DNA of 64,000 bases from Ciona savignyi (lineage: Eukaryota > Chordata > Ascidiacea > Phlebobranchia > Cionidae), in contig CH003275.1 in NCBI GenBank assembly GCA_000149265.1, forward strand, positions 1,859,289-1,923,288. The letters run 5' to 3'. The translations under genes and the position numbers were made by a program. Position 1 is the first letter of the stretch. Every line of letters begins with the position of its first letter. Below, one piece after another: positions 35,101 through 43,400 of the stretch. Under the pieces are notes generated by a model. That model worked only from the letters and a program-made list of their open reading frames with translations, made no database searches and was not told where the DNA came from.

Positions 35101-36158
35101 TCACAATAACCAAGTCCATCACCGAAATAGGCGGACACGTACCTAAAATTTTTAAATGTTTTATTAAACTACTTCTTTATGCTGTTTTTGAATTTATTAG
35201 TTATGTGGCAACAATTTGTGGATTATTCTCTCCTGTAAAATATCTGCCGTGATAACTACTAAAGTATTTATTCATTTACAGGATTGATTATTCTCTTCAG
35301 CTAAAATGTAAAACATCTGCAGTAATAGCTGGTTCAATATATTTACAACGATGAACACCAGCACAGGAATACTAACGTAAAAGTCCACAATAATTAACCT
35401 AAAGTGGGATACAACATTGCATAATTTAAGATATAAAAATAGAAAATAATCAAACTTCTGAACTTACCAAAATAATTAAAAGTTAACTAATAAAAAGGGG
35501 GGGGAATAACTAAAATAAAAAGTTTTAAAATGGACATAAAGGAAATGTCAAAATGAATTGGAAAAGTATATATCTCTATTTGCTCGGATAATAGTTTTAA
35601 AAGTTTTGTTATAAAGCTTACGTGCACAACATGGCCGTTCTGCGTCCCAGTTCATGTTATTAAGGCAGATGTTAGACGAATCGTTTCCTGTTGTCAACTT
35701 ATACCCGTCGACAGCATTACAGGTAAAACTGCACTCGGAACCTGTACTATCTCCATCTGTACATCCGACTTCGCCGTTTCGTATAGAGCCAACTGGCATG
35801 CATTCTTGCCCTACAGTAAATATATACATTTATAATATCGTATGATTGGGAATTTCCGCTTTATTCGTGTTATCTTGTCGTGAATGTTGCTTTAGGAAAT
35901 ATGTTTAAAATGAAGGAAATATGTTTAAAATGAAGGAAATATGTTTAAAAAAATAAATTTAGTAGGAAACATGTGATTGTAATCCTTTTTGAAGGAACAA
36001 TAATGTAGATGACTAAACTAAATTTTGACAAAATCCTTGAAATATAAATCTGTACACGGATTTACACACTGAAGTGAAAATTTCAAAATCGTTAACATTG
36101 ACCTACCTCTCACAGATGTTGCTACAAATGCAAGACAGAAAAAAATTGAGTACTTCAT
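9879..36158 (-). CDS. Gene A: giant secreted CCP/VWA protein (43 exons)
   Basis: Secreted modular protein. Order from the N-terminus: signal peptide, CCP, VWA1, CCP x3, 12 tandem CCP A-B pairs, CCP, VWA2, CCP, VWA3. Every exon has consensus borders (GT read as AC at its left, AG read as CT at its right), and all module borders are phase 1. Adding the exons, with the gapped one restored to 198 bp, gives 7764 nt, exactly 2588 codons including TAA at 9879-9881. No in-frame stop and no second signal peptide lies between, so one gene is the simplest reading; two adjacent genes cannot be excluded without transcripts. No transmembrane segment or GPI signal is seen, and the C-terminus is short and Pro/Thr-rich. 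CCPs bind complement-type or adhesion partners; VWAs with MIDAS bind ligands through a divalent metal. The ligand is unknown. Confidence 0.8.
10176..10300 (-). mobile_element. SINE fragment
   Basis: Reverse-orientation tail half of the SINE family, inside the last intron of gene A. It is followed at once by an opposite-strand fragment. Confidence 0.6.
10318..10417 (+). mobile_element. SINE fragment
   Basis: Contains GATCTGACGATTGTCCGTGT and GGTTTTCCCATTCACGGGGA, the 3' part of the SINE, in + orientation. Confidence 0.65.
10994..11236 (-). mobile_element. SINE copy, 5' truncated
   Basis: Reverse copy running from the ATATTC/ATGGGAAAACGC tail region to the TAGAACCCATTGATCC and ACAACTGACTAGATAGCG body of the family. 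The tRNA-like head is missing. Confidence 0.65.
11305..11527 (+). mobile_element. SINE copy
   Basis: Holds a degraded tRNA-like head (CCGAAAGGTTGTATGTTTGA), the GGTCGCTAGCTGGT body, and ends in TATCCTATCCTATA. Confidence 0.75.
11563..11625 (-). mobile_element. SINE 3' end fragment
   Basis: Short reverse fragment: GATAGAATATTCGTGTTTAT then GAATGGGAAAACGC, the end of the family. It lies just left of VWA3 exon 2. Confidence 0.5.
12487..12782 (-). mobile_element. SINE copy, diverged
   Basis: Starts at its 3' tail (GGATAGGATATTTATG) and runs through the body (GCCTTGCCCAAAGACACAAC) to a damaged head, in the intron next to a CCP exon. Confidence 0.65.
12901..13095 (-). CDS. Gene A CCP between VWA2 and VWA3
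   Basis: One exon of 195 bp, phase 1 at both ends, encoding a six-cysteine [34 protein letters not shown] and [11 protein letters not shown]. The conserved Trp is present. The donor region is locally duplicated: AATTACCTATGC occurs about 35 bp further left, giving a second possible GT site. Confidence 0.85.
13121..13421 (+). mobile_element. SINE copy, near full length
   Basis: Head with box-B-like GGTTCGAAACTGG, body GGTCGCTAGCTAGTGGG, tail ending CATCCTATTCCATCC, in an intron of gene A. Confidence 0.75.
13628..16424 (-). CDS. Gene A VWA2
   Basis: Four exons: 16313-16424, 15424-15575, 14286-14446 and 13628-13796 (112, 152, 161 and 169 bp; 594 nt). MIDAS motif [13 protein letters not shown] in exon 3 with the metal-binding Thr kept, and TDGRSYDD with its Asp. 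Exon 2 has the family phrase [12 protein letters not shown]. The domain looks competent for metal and ligand binding. Confidence 0.85.
14102..14137. repeat. (TA)n microsatellite
   Basis: About 17 TA units in the intron between VWA2 exons 3 and 4. Confidence 0.95.
16588..16850 (-). mobile_element. SINE copy
   Basis: Reverse copy: the tail GATATATGTTTATCCCCTTG, a body with GCCTTGCCTAAGGACACAAC, and a head remnant GAAACTGCAACCTTTTGG. Confidence 0.7.
16997..17185 (-). CDS. Gene A CCP after the array
   Basis: Exon of 189 bp, phase 1 to 1. Six cysteines plus one: [49 protein letters not shown]. The paired CC near the end also occurs in the first CCP of gene A and in gene C; in each case this CCP directly precedes a VWA domain, so it is a linked CCP-VWA subunit. 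Confidence 0.85.
17270..17520 (-). mobile_element. Degenerate SINE with tRNA-like head
   Basis: At 17484-17515 the reverse strand reads as a tRNA-like box A, GGCCGAATAGCTCAGTTGGT, followed by TAGAGCATC. The rest is a degraded SINE body. Confidence 0.5.
17678..18427 (-). CDS. CCP pair 12 (A 18239-18427, B 17678-17893)
   Basis: Last pair in transcription order. A has KGCNGG and VGDTGSDC. B reads YNTMEHGG and is 216 bp because its donor lies further downstream, adding CQREDVLSG after the last Cys. The A-to-B intron is 345 bp instead of about 103. These edge differences suggest that the pair escapes homogenisation. Confidence 0.85.
18892..19380 (-). CDS. CCP pair 11 (A 19192-19380, B 18892-19089)
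   Basis: A carries the [10 protein letters not shown] block with VGATGSDC. B has NLINSQC instead of NMINSQC. Intron between them 102 bp. Confidence 0.9.
19883..20372 (-). CDS. CCP pair 10 (A 20184-20372, B 19883-20080)
   Basis: A reads MECILPP and combines VGATGSDC with [10 protein letters not shown], a recombinant of the two common A variants. B starts [11 protein letters not shown], unique in the array. Confidence 0.9.
20762..21252 (-). CDS. CCP pair 9 (A 21064-21252, B 20762-20959)
   Basis: A has [17 protein letters not shown] has GQTVLTC. The flanking B-to-A introns carry a duplicated SINE remnant. Confidence 0.9.
21635..22158 (-). CDS. CCP pair 8 (A 21970-22158, B 21635-21832)
   Basis: A has FSCNPG and the [16 protein letters not shown] block. 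Its A-to-B intron is the 137-bp type shared only with pair 6. B has GQMVLTC. Confidence 0.9.
22549..23039 (-). CDS. CCP pair 7 (A 22851-23039, B 22549-22746)
   Basis: A has FSCNPG with the [16 protein letters not shown] block. B has YNTLDNGG and GQMVLTC. The A-to-B intron is the 104-bp type. Confidence 0.9.
23420..23943 (-). CDS. CCP pair 6 (A 23755-23943, B 23420-23617)
   Basis: A reads DPANGS and joins ATGSDC to [10 protein letters not shown], another recombinant. The A-to-B intron is the 137-bp type seen in pair 8. B has GQTVLTC. Confidence 0.9.
24251..24741 (-). CDS. CCP pair 5 (A 24553-24741, B 24251-24448)
   Basis: A reads DPANGS and [17 protein letters not shown] has GQTVLTC. Its upstream intron belongs to the 307-309 bp subfamily shared by pairs 3 to 6. 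Confidence 0.9.
25051..25539 (-). CDS. CCP pair 4 (A 25351-25539, B 25051-25248)
   Basis: A reads GMKCTLPP and FSCNAG. B reads ENGGASC. Otherwise as pairs 3 and 5, with the same intron subfamily. Confidence 0.9.
25849..26339 (-). CDS. CCP pair 3 (A 26151-26339, B 25849-26046)
   Basis: A has [22 protein letters not shown] and TNPPPVC. The intron upstream of A is only 218 bp: a deleted form of the 309-bp type. Confidence 0.9.
26558..27103 (-). CDS. CCP pair 2 (A 26915-27103, B 26558-26811 with gap)
   Basis: A has [17 protein letters not shown] is interrupted by 100 Ns; with the gap its span is 254 bp. The neighbouring copies show that exactly 44 bp are missing if the exon is normal (154 known + 44 = 198). 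Confidence 0.85.
26666..26765. other. Assembly gap (100 N)
   Basis: Placeholder of 100 Ns inside a type-B CCP exon. The flanks match the other B exons with 44 bp absent. Because it lies in a near-identical tandem array, whole repeat units may also have been collapsed here. Confidence 0.98.
27572..28062 (-). CDS. CCP pair 1 (A 27874-28062, B 27572-27769)
   Basis: First pair in transcription order and one of the most distinct: A starts AMECTL, has CNGDTF, GAYC and VGDTGSDC. B reads [10 protein letters not shown]. Edge copies differ more, as expected for an array homogenised from the middle. Confidence 0.9.
28279..28570 (-). mobile_element. SINE copy, near full length
   Basis: Reverse copy. 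It ends with the head in reverse, GATTGAAAGGCGACGCACTA, then ACCTACCAAGC, and its body has GCATTGCCCAAGGACACAAC. Confidence 0.7.
28660..28866 (-). CDS. Gene A CCP4
   Basis: Exon of 207 bp, 69 residues, phase 1 to 1: [38 protein letters not shown]. Resembles type B most and may be close to its ancestor. The donor is GTGTGT, weaker than its neighbours. Confidence 0.8.
29663..29851 (-). CDS. Gene A CCP3
   Basis: Exon of 189 bp. Reads [44 protein letters not shown]. Like type A it has Phe in place of the conserved Trp and an NPPP.C ending, so type A probably derives from a CCP3-like exon. The acceptor at 29852 keeps the frame; one 5 bp inside would not. Confidence 0.85.
29890..30330. mobile_element. 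MITE, family 1, carrying a nested MITE
   Basis: Ends are imperfect inverted copies (GGGAAACTGCTCAC on the left; a right end with GTTTTCCCTCCTTTTAGTTT then TCCCC). Its interior, with AACACTAATCTCAACCCCAG, matches the element at 44700-44900. A second element is inserted at 29947-30166. Confidence 0.65.
29947..30166. mobile_element. Nested hAT-like MITE, 220 bp
   Basis: Inverted ends CCTCTAAATACTACAGGATC, continuing CGCTTGG. It is flanked by exact 8-bp repeats ACCAAAAC at 29939-29946 and 30167-30174. The 8-bp duplication suggests the hAT superfamily. No ORF. Confidence 0.8.
30339..30585. mobile_element. hAT-like MITE, 247 bp
   Basis: Begins CAGGGTCGGCAACCCC and ends AAGGGTTACCGACTCCTG, imperfect inverted repeats of the hAT type, flanked by an exact 8-bp duplication ATATAGAC (30331-30338 and 30586-30593). 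Confidence 0.85.
31580..31745 (+). mobile_element. tRNA-like SINE remnant
   Basis: GTGGCCGAATGGTTAACGCG looks like the 5' part and box A of a Leu/Ser-type tRNA; a related GTGGCCGATTGGGAAAGCGC follows at about 31687. No folded tRNA can be made. Confidence 0.4.
32148..32336 (-). CDS. Gene A CCP2
   Basis: Exon of 189 bp directly after VWA1. Reads [30 protein letters not shown] and [12 protein letters not shown], a six-cysteine CCP with Trp, similar to type B. Confidence 0.85.
32391..32464 (+). mobile_element. tRNA-derived SINE head
   Basis: GTCGTGTGGCCGAATGGTTT has a box A, and AGGGTCGAAACTT about 45 bp on is a degenerate box B. A remnant, not a functional tRNA gene. Confidence 0.45.
32685..35142 (-). 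CDS. Gene A VWA1
   Basis: Four exons: 35031-35142, 34070-34221, 33388-33551 and 32685-32877 (112, 152, 164 and 193 bp; 207 codons). MIDAS motif [13 protein letters not shown] and TDGRAQDD are all complete. The last exon reads [11 protein letters not shown] and ends in a Cys-containing linker to CCP2. The domain should bind a divalent cation. Confidence 0.88.
35622..35810 (-). CDS. Gene A CCP1
   Basis: Exon of 189 bp after the signal exon. Reads [24 protein letters not shown] and [10 protein letters not shown] with the terminal CC seen in the other pre-VWA CCPs. Confidence 0.85.
35893..35952. repeat. 20-bp tandem repeat, 3 copies
   Basis: GAAGGAAATATGTTTAAAAT repeated three times in the first intron of gene A. 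Confidence 0.9.
36107..36158 (-). CDS. Gene A start and signal peptide exon
   Basis: ATG at 36158-36156 opens [18 protein letters not shown], a typical secretory signal peptide, then a GTAGGT donor in phase 1. This is the only good start that joins the phase-1 CCP1 exon. Confidence 0.8.
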
Positions 36159-36280
36159 AATTTTACTCGCTTTGGATAGAGGTCTGTTAATTCTACTGAC
36201 CCTGGCAAACTATGAAACGCAGGAGAAACGCCTATGTTTCATACAGGGTTGTTCTCAACTTATTTTAGACGTTTAACGGT

Positions 36281-36288
36281 TTTATATA
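36281..36288 (-). promoter_or_regulatory. TATA-like box of gene A
   Basis: TATATAAA on the minus strand, about 123 bp upstream of the gene A start codon. Suggestive only; the 5' end may also be trans-spliced, as in many tunicate genes. Confidence 0.35.
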
Positions 36289-39237
36289 CAACACACGAAA
36301 CTAATTTTAATCGTGAGTACGAAAAAGTTTAAGCAACAGTCAGATAAGGGATATCGTGCGACAGAGTTTATAGGAAACTTTCGCACAGTTAGTTATTTGA
36401 AAAAGAGAACTGACGTTTTTCAGGCACGCCTATATTAACGTGAAATGCAATTCGTGCATGCATTATACAAACGCTTTGTTCAATTTTAAAAGGTCCTTGC
36501 CAATTATCGTAATTGTATATAAATCTACAAGAGCGTAGTGTCCAGACTGAAAGTCATTAATATATGATTAATCAAGATTAGTGTTCGGTAGGTTCGTGCG
36601 CGAAAGTACAATCTTTCATTGCAATTAAGTTTACATATATGCATCAATCGCATCAGCCGATTAACATATTGCCAAAGTTTTTTTGTTGTTGATATTTTAA
36701 CTAATAAACCTACAAGCAAACCACTCCGATTTATTGTGTTCTAAGTCACTTCAATATGGCATAGCATTTTCCAACAACTTTGTTAGGTTAGAGTAAGTAT
36801 TTAGTTAAGGGTTGCGCTGTTATTATAGACCGACATTACCCTATCATGTAAAACGCATGAAATGTCATTTTTAAACAAAGTGTCGTACCACTCTAAACGT
36901 TATTTTTTTATAACAACTTAAGTAATTTAATGCTTATGAAGACACGACAAAGCGTGTTTCTTGGAAACGTTTTATTCCGGTGTCTTGCTGTGATTTTCCT
37001 GCATGATATGCTGATGCGGACAGCAGACGAGGGCTGTGTCAACGCCCTCACTCGGTCGCCTCAAGCTGAGGCTTTGATTGCAATTTCTAAGAAAATAACG
37101 AAAAACTCAAAGACAGTCTTTATTACCATGTAAAGACATTTTGAGCGGTCAAATACCAATAAATGCATAAACTATTGTTGTTTTCGTTTAACACTACCAT
37201 ATAGGCATTCTGCTACCTTAATTCATTTATAGGCCTATTAATATCGATAAGACCTTGAAACGATTTATTTAAGTTTGGCTGTTTAAAAAAATTTTTTTTG
37301 CAAATAAATATCTAGCAGATGGCGCCCACTTATGGTAAGTATTTTTACTGCGGAAAAGTACCGATACATATGCCGATTCTATACAAATACGGTCTTAGTG
37401 ACGATCCTATCATGGGATCGAAACTTGGCGAGGTAAAATTAATTATTGTAAAAACTTCATTTGCCGTAAACATTTATGGCGTGTTATTTGAACTTTGTTG
37501 TAACTTTTGCCATTTTAAGTTATCACCATATAAGCTAAAATGCGATCATTACTTACATTTTCTTTGAAACTATATATAATAAAACGTGCATGTAACGGAT
37601 CGCACCATTGGCAGCAAAGAGACGTATGATTGTAGTCGACAACGTTTGCACAAATCGTGCCGTTTTACGAACAAATCGTGATAAAAACACATATGTTACT
37701 TGCCGGGTTTTTCATGCGTATTAAATTTGCATAATTATTTGAAAAATAATTTTACCTTTTGTAAGCATCGTTATATGCATGTTATTAAATATGTTACATA
37801 GCCCGTATAATTTAAGGAATATTGTTAGCGGATATATAGTATATTTCTGTAAATTAGAAAGTATGTAATACAATGTCGTCGCATTAAAACTTCAGTCTAT
37901 AGAACCGTGGTTCTCCGCGGTATACTACAAAACAATAATATCTTTGGGCCAAGTTTTTATATACCGCAACCAAAGATATAAAATTTAATGATTAATATAC
38001 CAAAATGCGGATTAATTCACATCTACCACAATGGTGTTTAATGCCCCCCAACAACATAATAGTGATAAAGTAACACGTCACAGATATCTGGAAAATATTC
38101 GGTTTACCAGAGCTATCACAGGGTGATATATATGATTGGACGTCTCTACAATTTTAGAGTATTAAACCATTGGATTTTTTTTTGCTGAATTTTATGCTTA
38201 TTTACACATTAACGCTAAGTTTTGTGCACACCTTAATCACACAATTTAGTTTTACACCTATGGAAATGAACAGTTAATCAAAAACTAATTTTCTTCCAAG
38301 TCACGTACACACCATCAATTGTTGCAGCTTTAATGCACTAAGCATGTGCGGTTACGTCATCGTAGTAATCATTTCCAATTAATATTAATTTACTTCTTTG
38401 TCTTTAACTCATTAGCACCCATGCTGTAAGCGCATGTTCCACCATTGGTTTCCAGTCGAGATGTATATTTATTCAGATGTATTTTGTAATATGTGAAGAA
38501 AATGAATCGTTGACCGTCAGAGCATGAAGGGATCACCTATAAGAGTGTATAACTTGGTCTAAGTTTAATGCCATTCACCGTTGTAAGAGATATATAAAAT
38601 TTCTTTGCAAATCAACCTCGATAAGCATACATGTTTAATTTACCCTTTCCGAGGCCAAGTAAATCTATATCCGACTATTTACATCGTCCTAAAACCATAA
38701 CTGTCGTTGAGTTACTATTTTTTAAGTATTTTGTAACAAGCTCCATCGTTTTCGGTTTCGATCAATCACGTGACCGCTCATCTTTCGACTGATGACAGAC
38801 GAGAAAAACAGAAAACCATAAATTTGATATATTCATTTATGCTGAAATAAATTCAAAATGTTTTTTGGCCGCCCAAATTAAAGTTGCTCTGATGGTTATA
38901 ATTATTTTTAGATTCTGAATCACATACAACACGTTACCTTCAGCAATTAAACCGTGGAAACGAGTTACCCGACTATAACCGCAGATAAAACTTTCAATAT
39001 GATTTCTCCCTCACCACCCAATATGGAAATAAAACATTCAACTCTGCCTAAAACATCATATTTAGACAATACCACACATATATTATTTAGATAAGGTAAA
39101 TTGGCTTAAAGAAAGCGAAATAAGATAATTACCTGGTCTGACCTGATATATTGGTAGTAGTAGGCAATTTCAAGGCAGCTAAAAAGGATTAATAAGTTCC
39201 AATAATATTAAAGGTACGTTTCAGACATAAACATAAA

Positions 39238-39380
39238 ACTGCAGAAAATAGCTATGGTAACCCGACGGTGGGTGCAAGGTAATCTGATGATTCCGATATG
39301 ATAATACCCCTTGACGTGTTCACGAGATTATCTGACGATTGGGGATTTGATAACAAAAATCTTTTTCCACAATGGCCCAT
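39238..39380 (+). mobile_element. SINE fragment
   Basis: GGTAACCCGACGGTGGGTGC then GATCTGACGATTGGGGATTT, fragments of the SINE body, rearranged. Confidence 0.5.
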
Positions 39381-39899
39381 ACTTTAATAATGGGTGGGAA
39401 TAGGACCAGCTACCGCCTCGGTTGAATACAGATGTTTGGAGAAAGGCTTTATAATACAGAAGAGTGGTGGGTGCTAATAGTATTTTTATAGCTAAAATAT
39501 ACAATCTACCTTTACATCTGATGACTTCTGGGGGTCAGGAGCTACCGCACTGGAAGTGCTGGCAAATTTTATCGTACGTTTTAAACCGCTGTGGTGTTGC
39601 GTGGCTGATGCAAATAAAAGTACTAAACCCTACATTCATTTAACGCATTAGTTTTACTTTTGACTGCTGGTTTTATGTAAACGCGGTGTTGCGAAATGTA
39701 TCCTTTTTTCGTGTCGGTAGTCGGGTCACAGGAGCTAAACCAGAGTTTGGCTTACGACAGAAAAGTTACTATAAACGGCGTACTACCGATTAATGGACAT
39801 CCATGCGCGGTCCGAAATGACAGGCGGCCATCTTTTAGTCATGGTATATAAATTAGTGTTTTGCCGAGTAATAATGGCTGTGATTCCCCAATGATTATT

Positions 39900-41309
39900 A
39901 TGGGTCCCATTTGAAAAAATGGGACACATATTGTTTTTGTCCGTTTTTTTTCTTTTTTTTTTTTTGTTTCTTTTTTTTTTTGTCAAACGCTTGACAGGCA
40001 TGGCATGGCGACCCGACATCTACCAGAAGGAATAATGGAATCGCAATGAAACTTGGTGATTTTTTAGACAACATGGCCTAGATATGCAGAAACCGAAATT
40101 TTGGGTAATAAATTTAGGGGAATTCCCCTTGGACGTTAAAAACCAAAACGGCCATTTTTTTTCTAAAAAATTAGCTTTTTAGGCCATAGCACTTGAACGG
40201 CTGCTCCAATTTGAATCAAATTTGGTGGAATGTTAGTGCACTAGTCACTGATTTAACACTTGAAAGAAATAAAAAAATTACCTAGGGAAATACCCTAAAA
40301 ATTAAACTTTTGCTGTTAAATGATAATTGTAACAGGCATGCTATGTCGCCCCGACATCTACCAGAAGGGTTAATGAAATCGCAATGAAACTCGGTGATTT
40401 GTTGGACAACATGGTCTAGATATGCAGAAATTAAAATTTTGGGTGATAAATCTAGGGGAATTTCCCTGGGACGTTAAAACCAAAACGGTATTTTTTTCTA
40501 AAAAAATAGCCTTTTTTGGGCATAGCGCTTGAACGACCGATACAATTTGAATCAGATTTAGTGGAATGTAAGTGCATTAGTCACTGATTTAACACTTAAA
40601 AGAAATAAAAAAAAATACCCAGGGAAATACCCTAAAAATCGGATTTTGTTCTCTAATTATGATTGTGACAAGCATGCCATGTTGCCCCGAAATCTAGCAA
40701 AAGGAGTAATGAAATCGCAATAAAAATTTGACATTTGTAACAGAACATAATCTAGATAAGCAGAAACCAAAATTTTGGGTCATGAATCTAGGGAAATTCC
40801 CCTGAGACGTTAAAAACCAAAACATTTTTTTTCTAAAAAATTAGATTTTTTGGGCATAGCACTTGAACGGCTGCTGTAATTTTAATAAAATTCGGTAAAA
40901 TGTTAAAATATTAGACACTTTGTGCCAATTAAAAAAAGAAAACATTTAATTAGGTTAATTTACATGAAAACAAAGATATGTTCCTAAATTTTGATTGTGG
41001 CAGACATGCCATATCGCAATGACATCTTCAACAAGAAGTCGACAAATCAGATTAAAACTTTAAGAATTGTTACTTAACATGACTCACTTATGTAAAAACA
41101 GAAACTTATCTACCAAACCCAGGGGAATTCCCTGAAATCATGAAAAACTAAATCGGGCCGTTTTGGAAATTTAGCTTTATTTTACTACAGCGCTTGAAAA
41201 CAGGCTATAATTTAAAACATTTGTGGTAAAATGTTCGTAAATTTAAAACGTTTATTCTTTATTCAACTAAAATGTAAATTAAGTTTGGTCTGTTAACTAT
41301 GGGACCCAT
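39900..41309. repeat. 335-bp tandem repeat, about 4 diverged copies, with short inverted ends
   Basis: The phrase CATCTACCAGAAGG with flanking CAGGCATG recurs at about 39998, 40334, 40669 and 41002, as do TTAGCTTTTTAGGCCATAGC and the ACTTGAACGGCTGCT phrase. The copies become more diverged to the right. ATGGGTCCCAT at 39900-39910 and ATGGGACCCAT at 41299-41309 form an 11-bp inverted pair around the block. No target duplication and no ORF are seen, so a mobile origin is unproven. Confidence 0.7.
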
Positions 41310-42350
41310 GCGTTTATGCTTGCAGAAACAAACTACATACTCAGTGTATAAAATACAAATTGTGGTTAGGGACCCTGTAGCATGAATATAGGGTATACAA
41401 CATGTGTTTTACAAATAGTGGTGGTTAACACGTGGTTGACACTCTCTAGTTTGGTTTGAAGTAGCATGTGCTAGACAGCGCGCCGGTGTTCTAGTTTAGC
41501 TGGAAAGTTTGCTAATAGTGGAAGAGTGCTTCGTGAAATAAAGGTGTTGAATGCGGATTTCCGAACTATTCTGTTGGGAAAAGTTCCCGATGTACGTAAG
41601 GCTACCAGACCAATTTTAAGTAAAATATTGAAGGGTTTAGATCAAAGGTAATGTTAGGCTGTGAAAAAAATCTAAGACTTTCTGTGACAGGATTTTAAGT
41701 GACAGCCCCTTTTGTAAGGTCAGTTTGCATTTGAGAGATAAGGATAATAATTTATTGAACGCCCCATATAGCGTTTGTGCTTAACATATCGATTTATTGC
41801 AATAGTTCAAACAAACGCAGGTCATATGAATTCCAAGTTACCATCATCAAAGTTACCATTACGAATATAAATAATCTTAAAATACACTGCAATTAAGATT
41901 AATACCTTAAGTCGTGGACATATACCTGGTCTAGCATGGTTAGATCGGCATACATACATAGCATTCAAATAGTTAAACAAACGAACAAATTATTGTATAT
42001 TTAAAGGTTCGATGTCAGGCCTGGTAGGATATCTTAACCCACGGTGATATTTTAAAGAAAAACGAGAATATGAAAAAAAAATCGGAGTACAATATAACTA
42101 ATAAACTATCTAGGATATAATATACTCCTTGTATTTAAATATTAAGTTCAAAATTTTTTAATAAATATTACAAAGAAGAACCACACCAGTTTCCACATAA
42201 ACAATTTTGAAGATTTGATATGAATGGTTGGCTGAAACCCGACTCGGTTAACACAGTTTCATTAAATGTTGAGGTGATTGTGAGCAAATTGGTAGATTTC
42301 CTCACATCAAATCTTCCAAAGTTAATAAAATAGATCTGCAAGTATAAATG

Positions 42351-42545
42351 TATAGGATAGGATATTCATGTCTATTCCTGTGAATGGGAAAACCAGGGGG
42401 GTTAACACACAGGCAATCGTCAGATCACCTCGCGCCCACCGTCGGGTTACCAGAGCTATTGCAATGTTTTATGTATGGTTTAGTAGAACCCATTTAGCCG
42501 CTAAGTTCAGGCAATGCCCGTTAAGTGCCTATATTGCTAGTTCTG
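42351..42545 (-). mobile_element. SINE copy, 5' truncated
   Basis: Starts with the reversed tail ATAGGATAGGATATTCATG and contains CAATCGTCAGATCACCTCGC and CAGGCAATGCCCGTTAAGTG. It abuts the last recognised exon of gene B. Confidence 0.75.
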
Positions 42546-42548
42546 CAC

Positions 42549-43400
42549 TCACGGCTTAATTACAAAATCCGTTGACATTACCTCTGTTCCAGTTTGTCTT
42601 AACTGGTGCTGCAACGAAGATTTATCCAGTTCTCTGTCAGTCAGCAGGATAATTGAGTTATTGAAATCAGGCCGATCCCATTCGGAACTTAGCCTAAACA
42701 TTTGTTGCATCGTCCTATTTAGGGAAATCCCTAAATCAAGTAAAAAGGATTTAACTTAATCAACGGATAAATTATTTTAGTTTTAGTAGTAATGGGGGCT
42801 ATGTTAGCTTTGGCAAAAACATTTTGTCCGACCGAAAAGCACATTTCAACCAAAAAGTTGTAGGTCAGGGTCGCTATAGCTATTCGGTTAAGTCCTTGGA
42901 CACGACATTTTACGGCCATGGGTAATTTTACAAATTATCCCATCCCCATTCTTACGTTAAAGGCTTACTTTTCAGAATGTTACTATAGGATAGCTTTTAT
43001 TAAACCAGCTGTCGCTCTCGATGTTAACTAAAGAAGTATACGAAGGATTCTTCACTCGCTCTGTAATTAAAAACCTACTTTCTGTGTTGCTACTCATGTG
43101 ACCACGCAGAGACGCAGAGATGTTGTTTGTTTCCCTTATTTCAAAGTTGAATTGGTAAGTGCTGAAAACTAGGAACTTTGAAGAATCATCAGAGAGGGTA
43201 AATGGTCTGCAAAATATATATGTGATAAGGTAATAACTCTGATTTTGAGGGAAGAAATTTTAGTAAAATCAGATATGTCGTAAACCTTGTGAAGTTAATA
43301 AGAAAATGTTCAATTCCTTCCCACAATGCTGATGGACTCGCTTGTGTTGAAACGTCCAGCATAAACACGACGTCCATTGGTAAATGAGGCGGACATGTTC
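42549..43400 (-). CDS. Gene B VWA domain, degenerate and truncated
   Basis: Exon 1 (43286-43400) reads PMDVVFMLDVSTQ, where DxSxS has become DVSTQ. Exon 2 reads KFLVFSTYQFNFEIRE; its donor is uncertain. GTAGGT at 43078 keeps phase (exon 43079-43206), while reading further meets TGA. Exon 3 (42582-42730) reads GISLNRTM where intact domains have GTxTG, and SIILLTDRELD. No fourth exon is found. Reading through the exon-3 donor gives ten more codons and TGA at 42549-42551, a possible natural end. Metal binding is probably lost. Confidence 0.65.

Larger units (their letters stand above)
36159..42548. other. Intergenic DNA between gene B and gene A
   Basis: About 6.4 kb that should hold the 3' end of gene B and the promoter of gene A. 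I searched it for the missing fourth VWA exon of gene B and found none. It contains a SINE fragment (39238-39380), a poly-T tract (about 39944-39983), a 335-bp tandem repeat and a SINE at its right edge. Small ORFs, such as those at 36930-37133 and 37319-37567, show no family features. Confidence 0.55.

Noticed and set aside
36930-37567. Two + strand ORFs of 67 and 82 codons upstream of gene A
   Set aside because: No splice context, no homologous features and composition like the surrounding AT-rich DNA.
42368-42559. Small + strand ORFs with RSPRAHRRVTRAI-like sequence (also at 9414 and elsewhere)
   Set aside because: These are translations of the reverse strand of the SINE, not genes.
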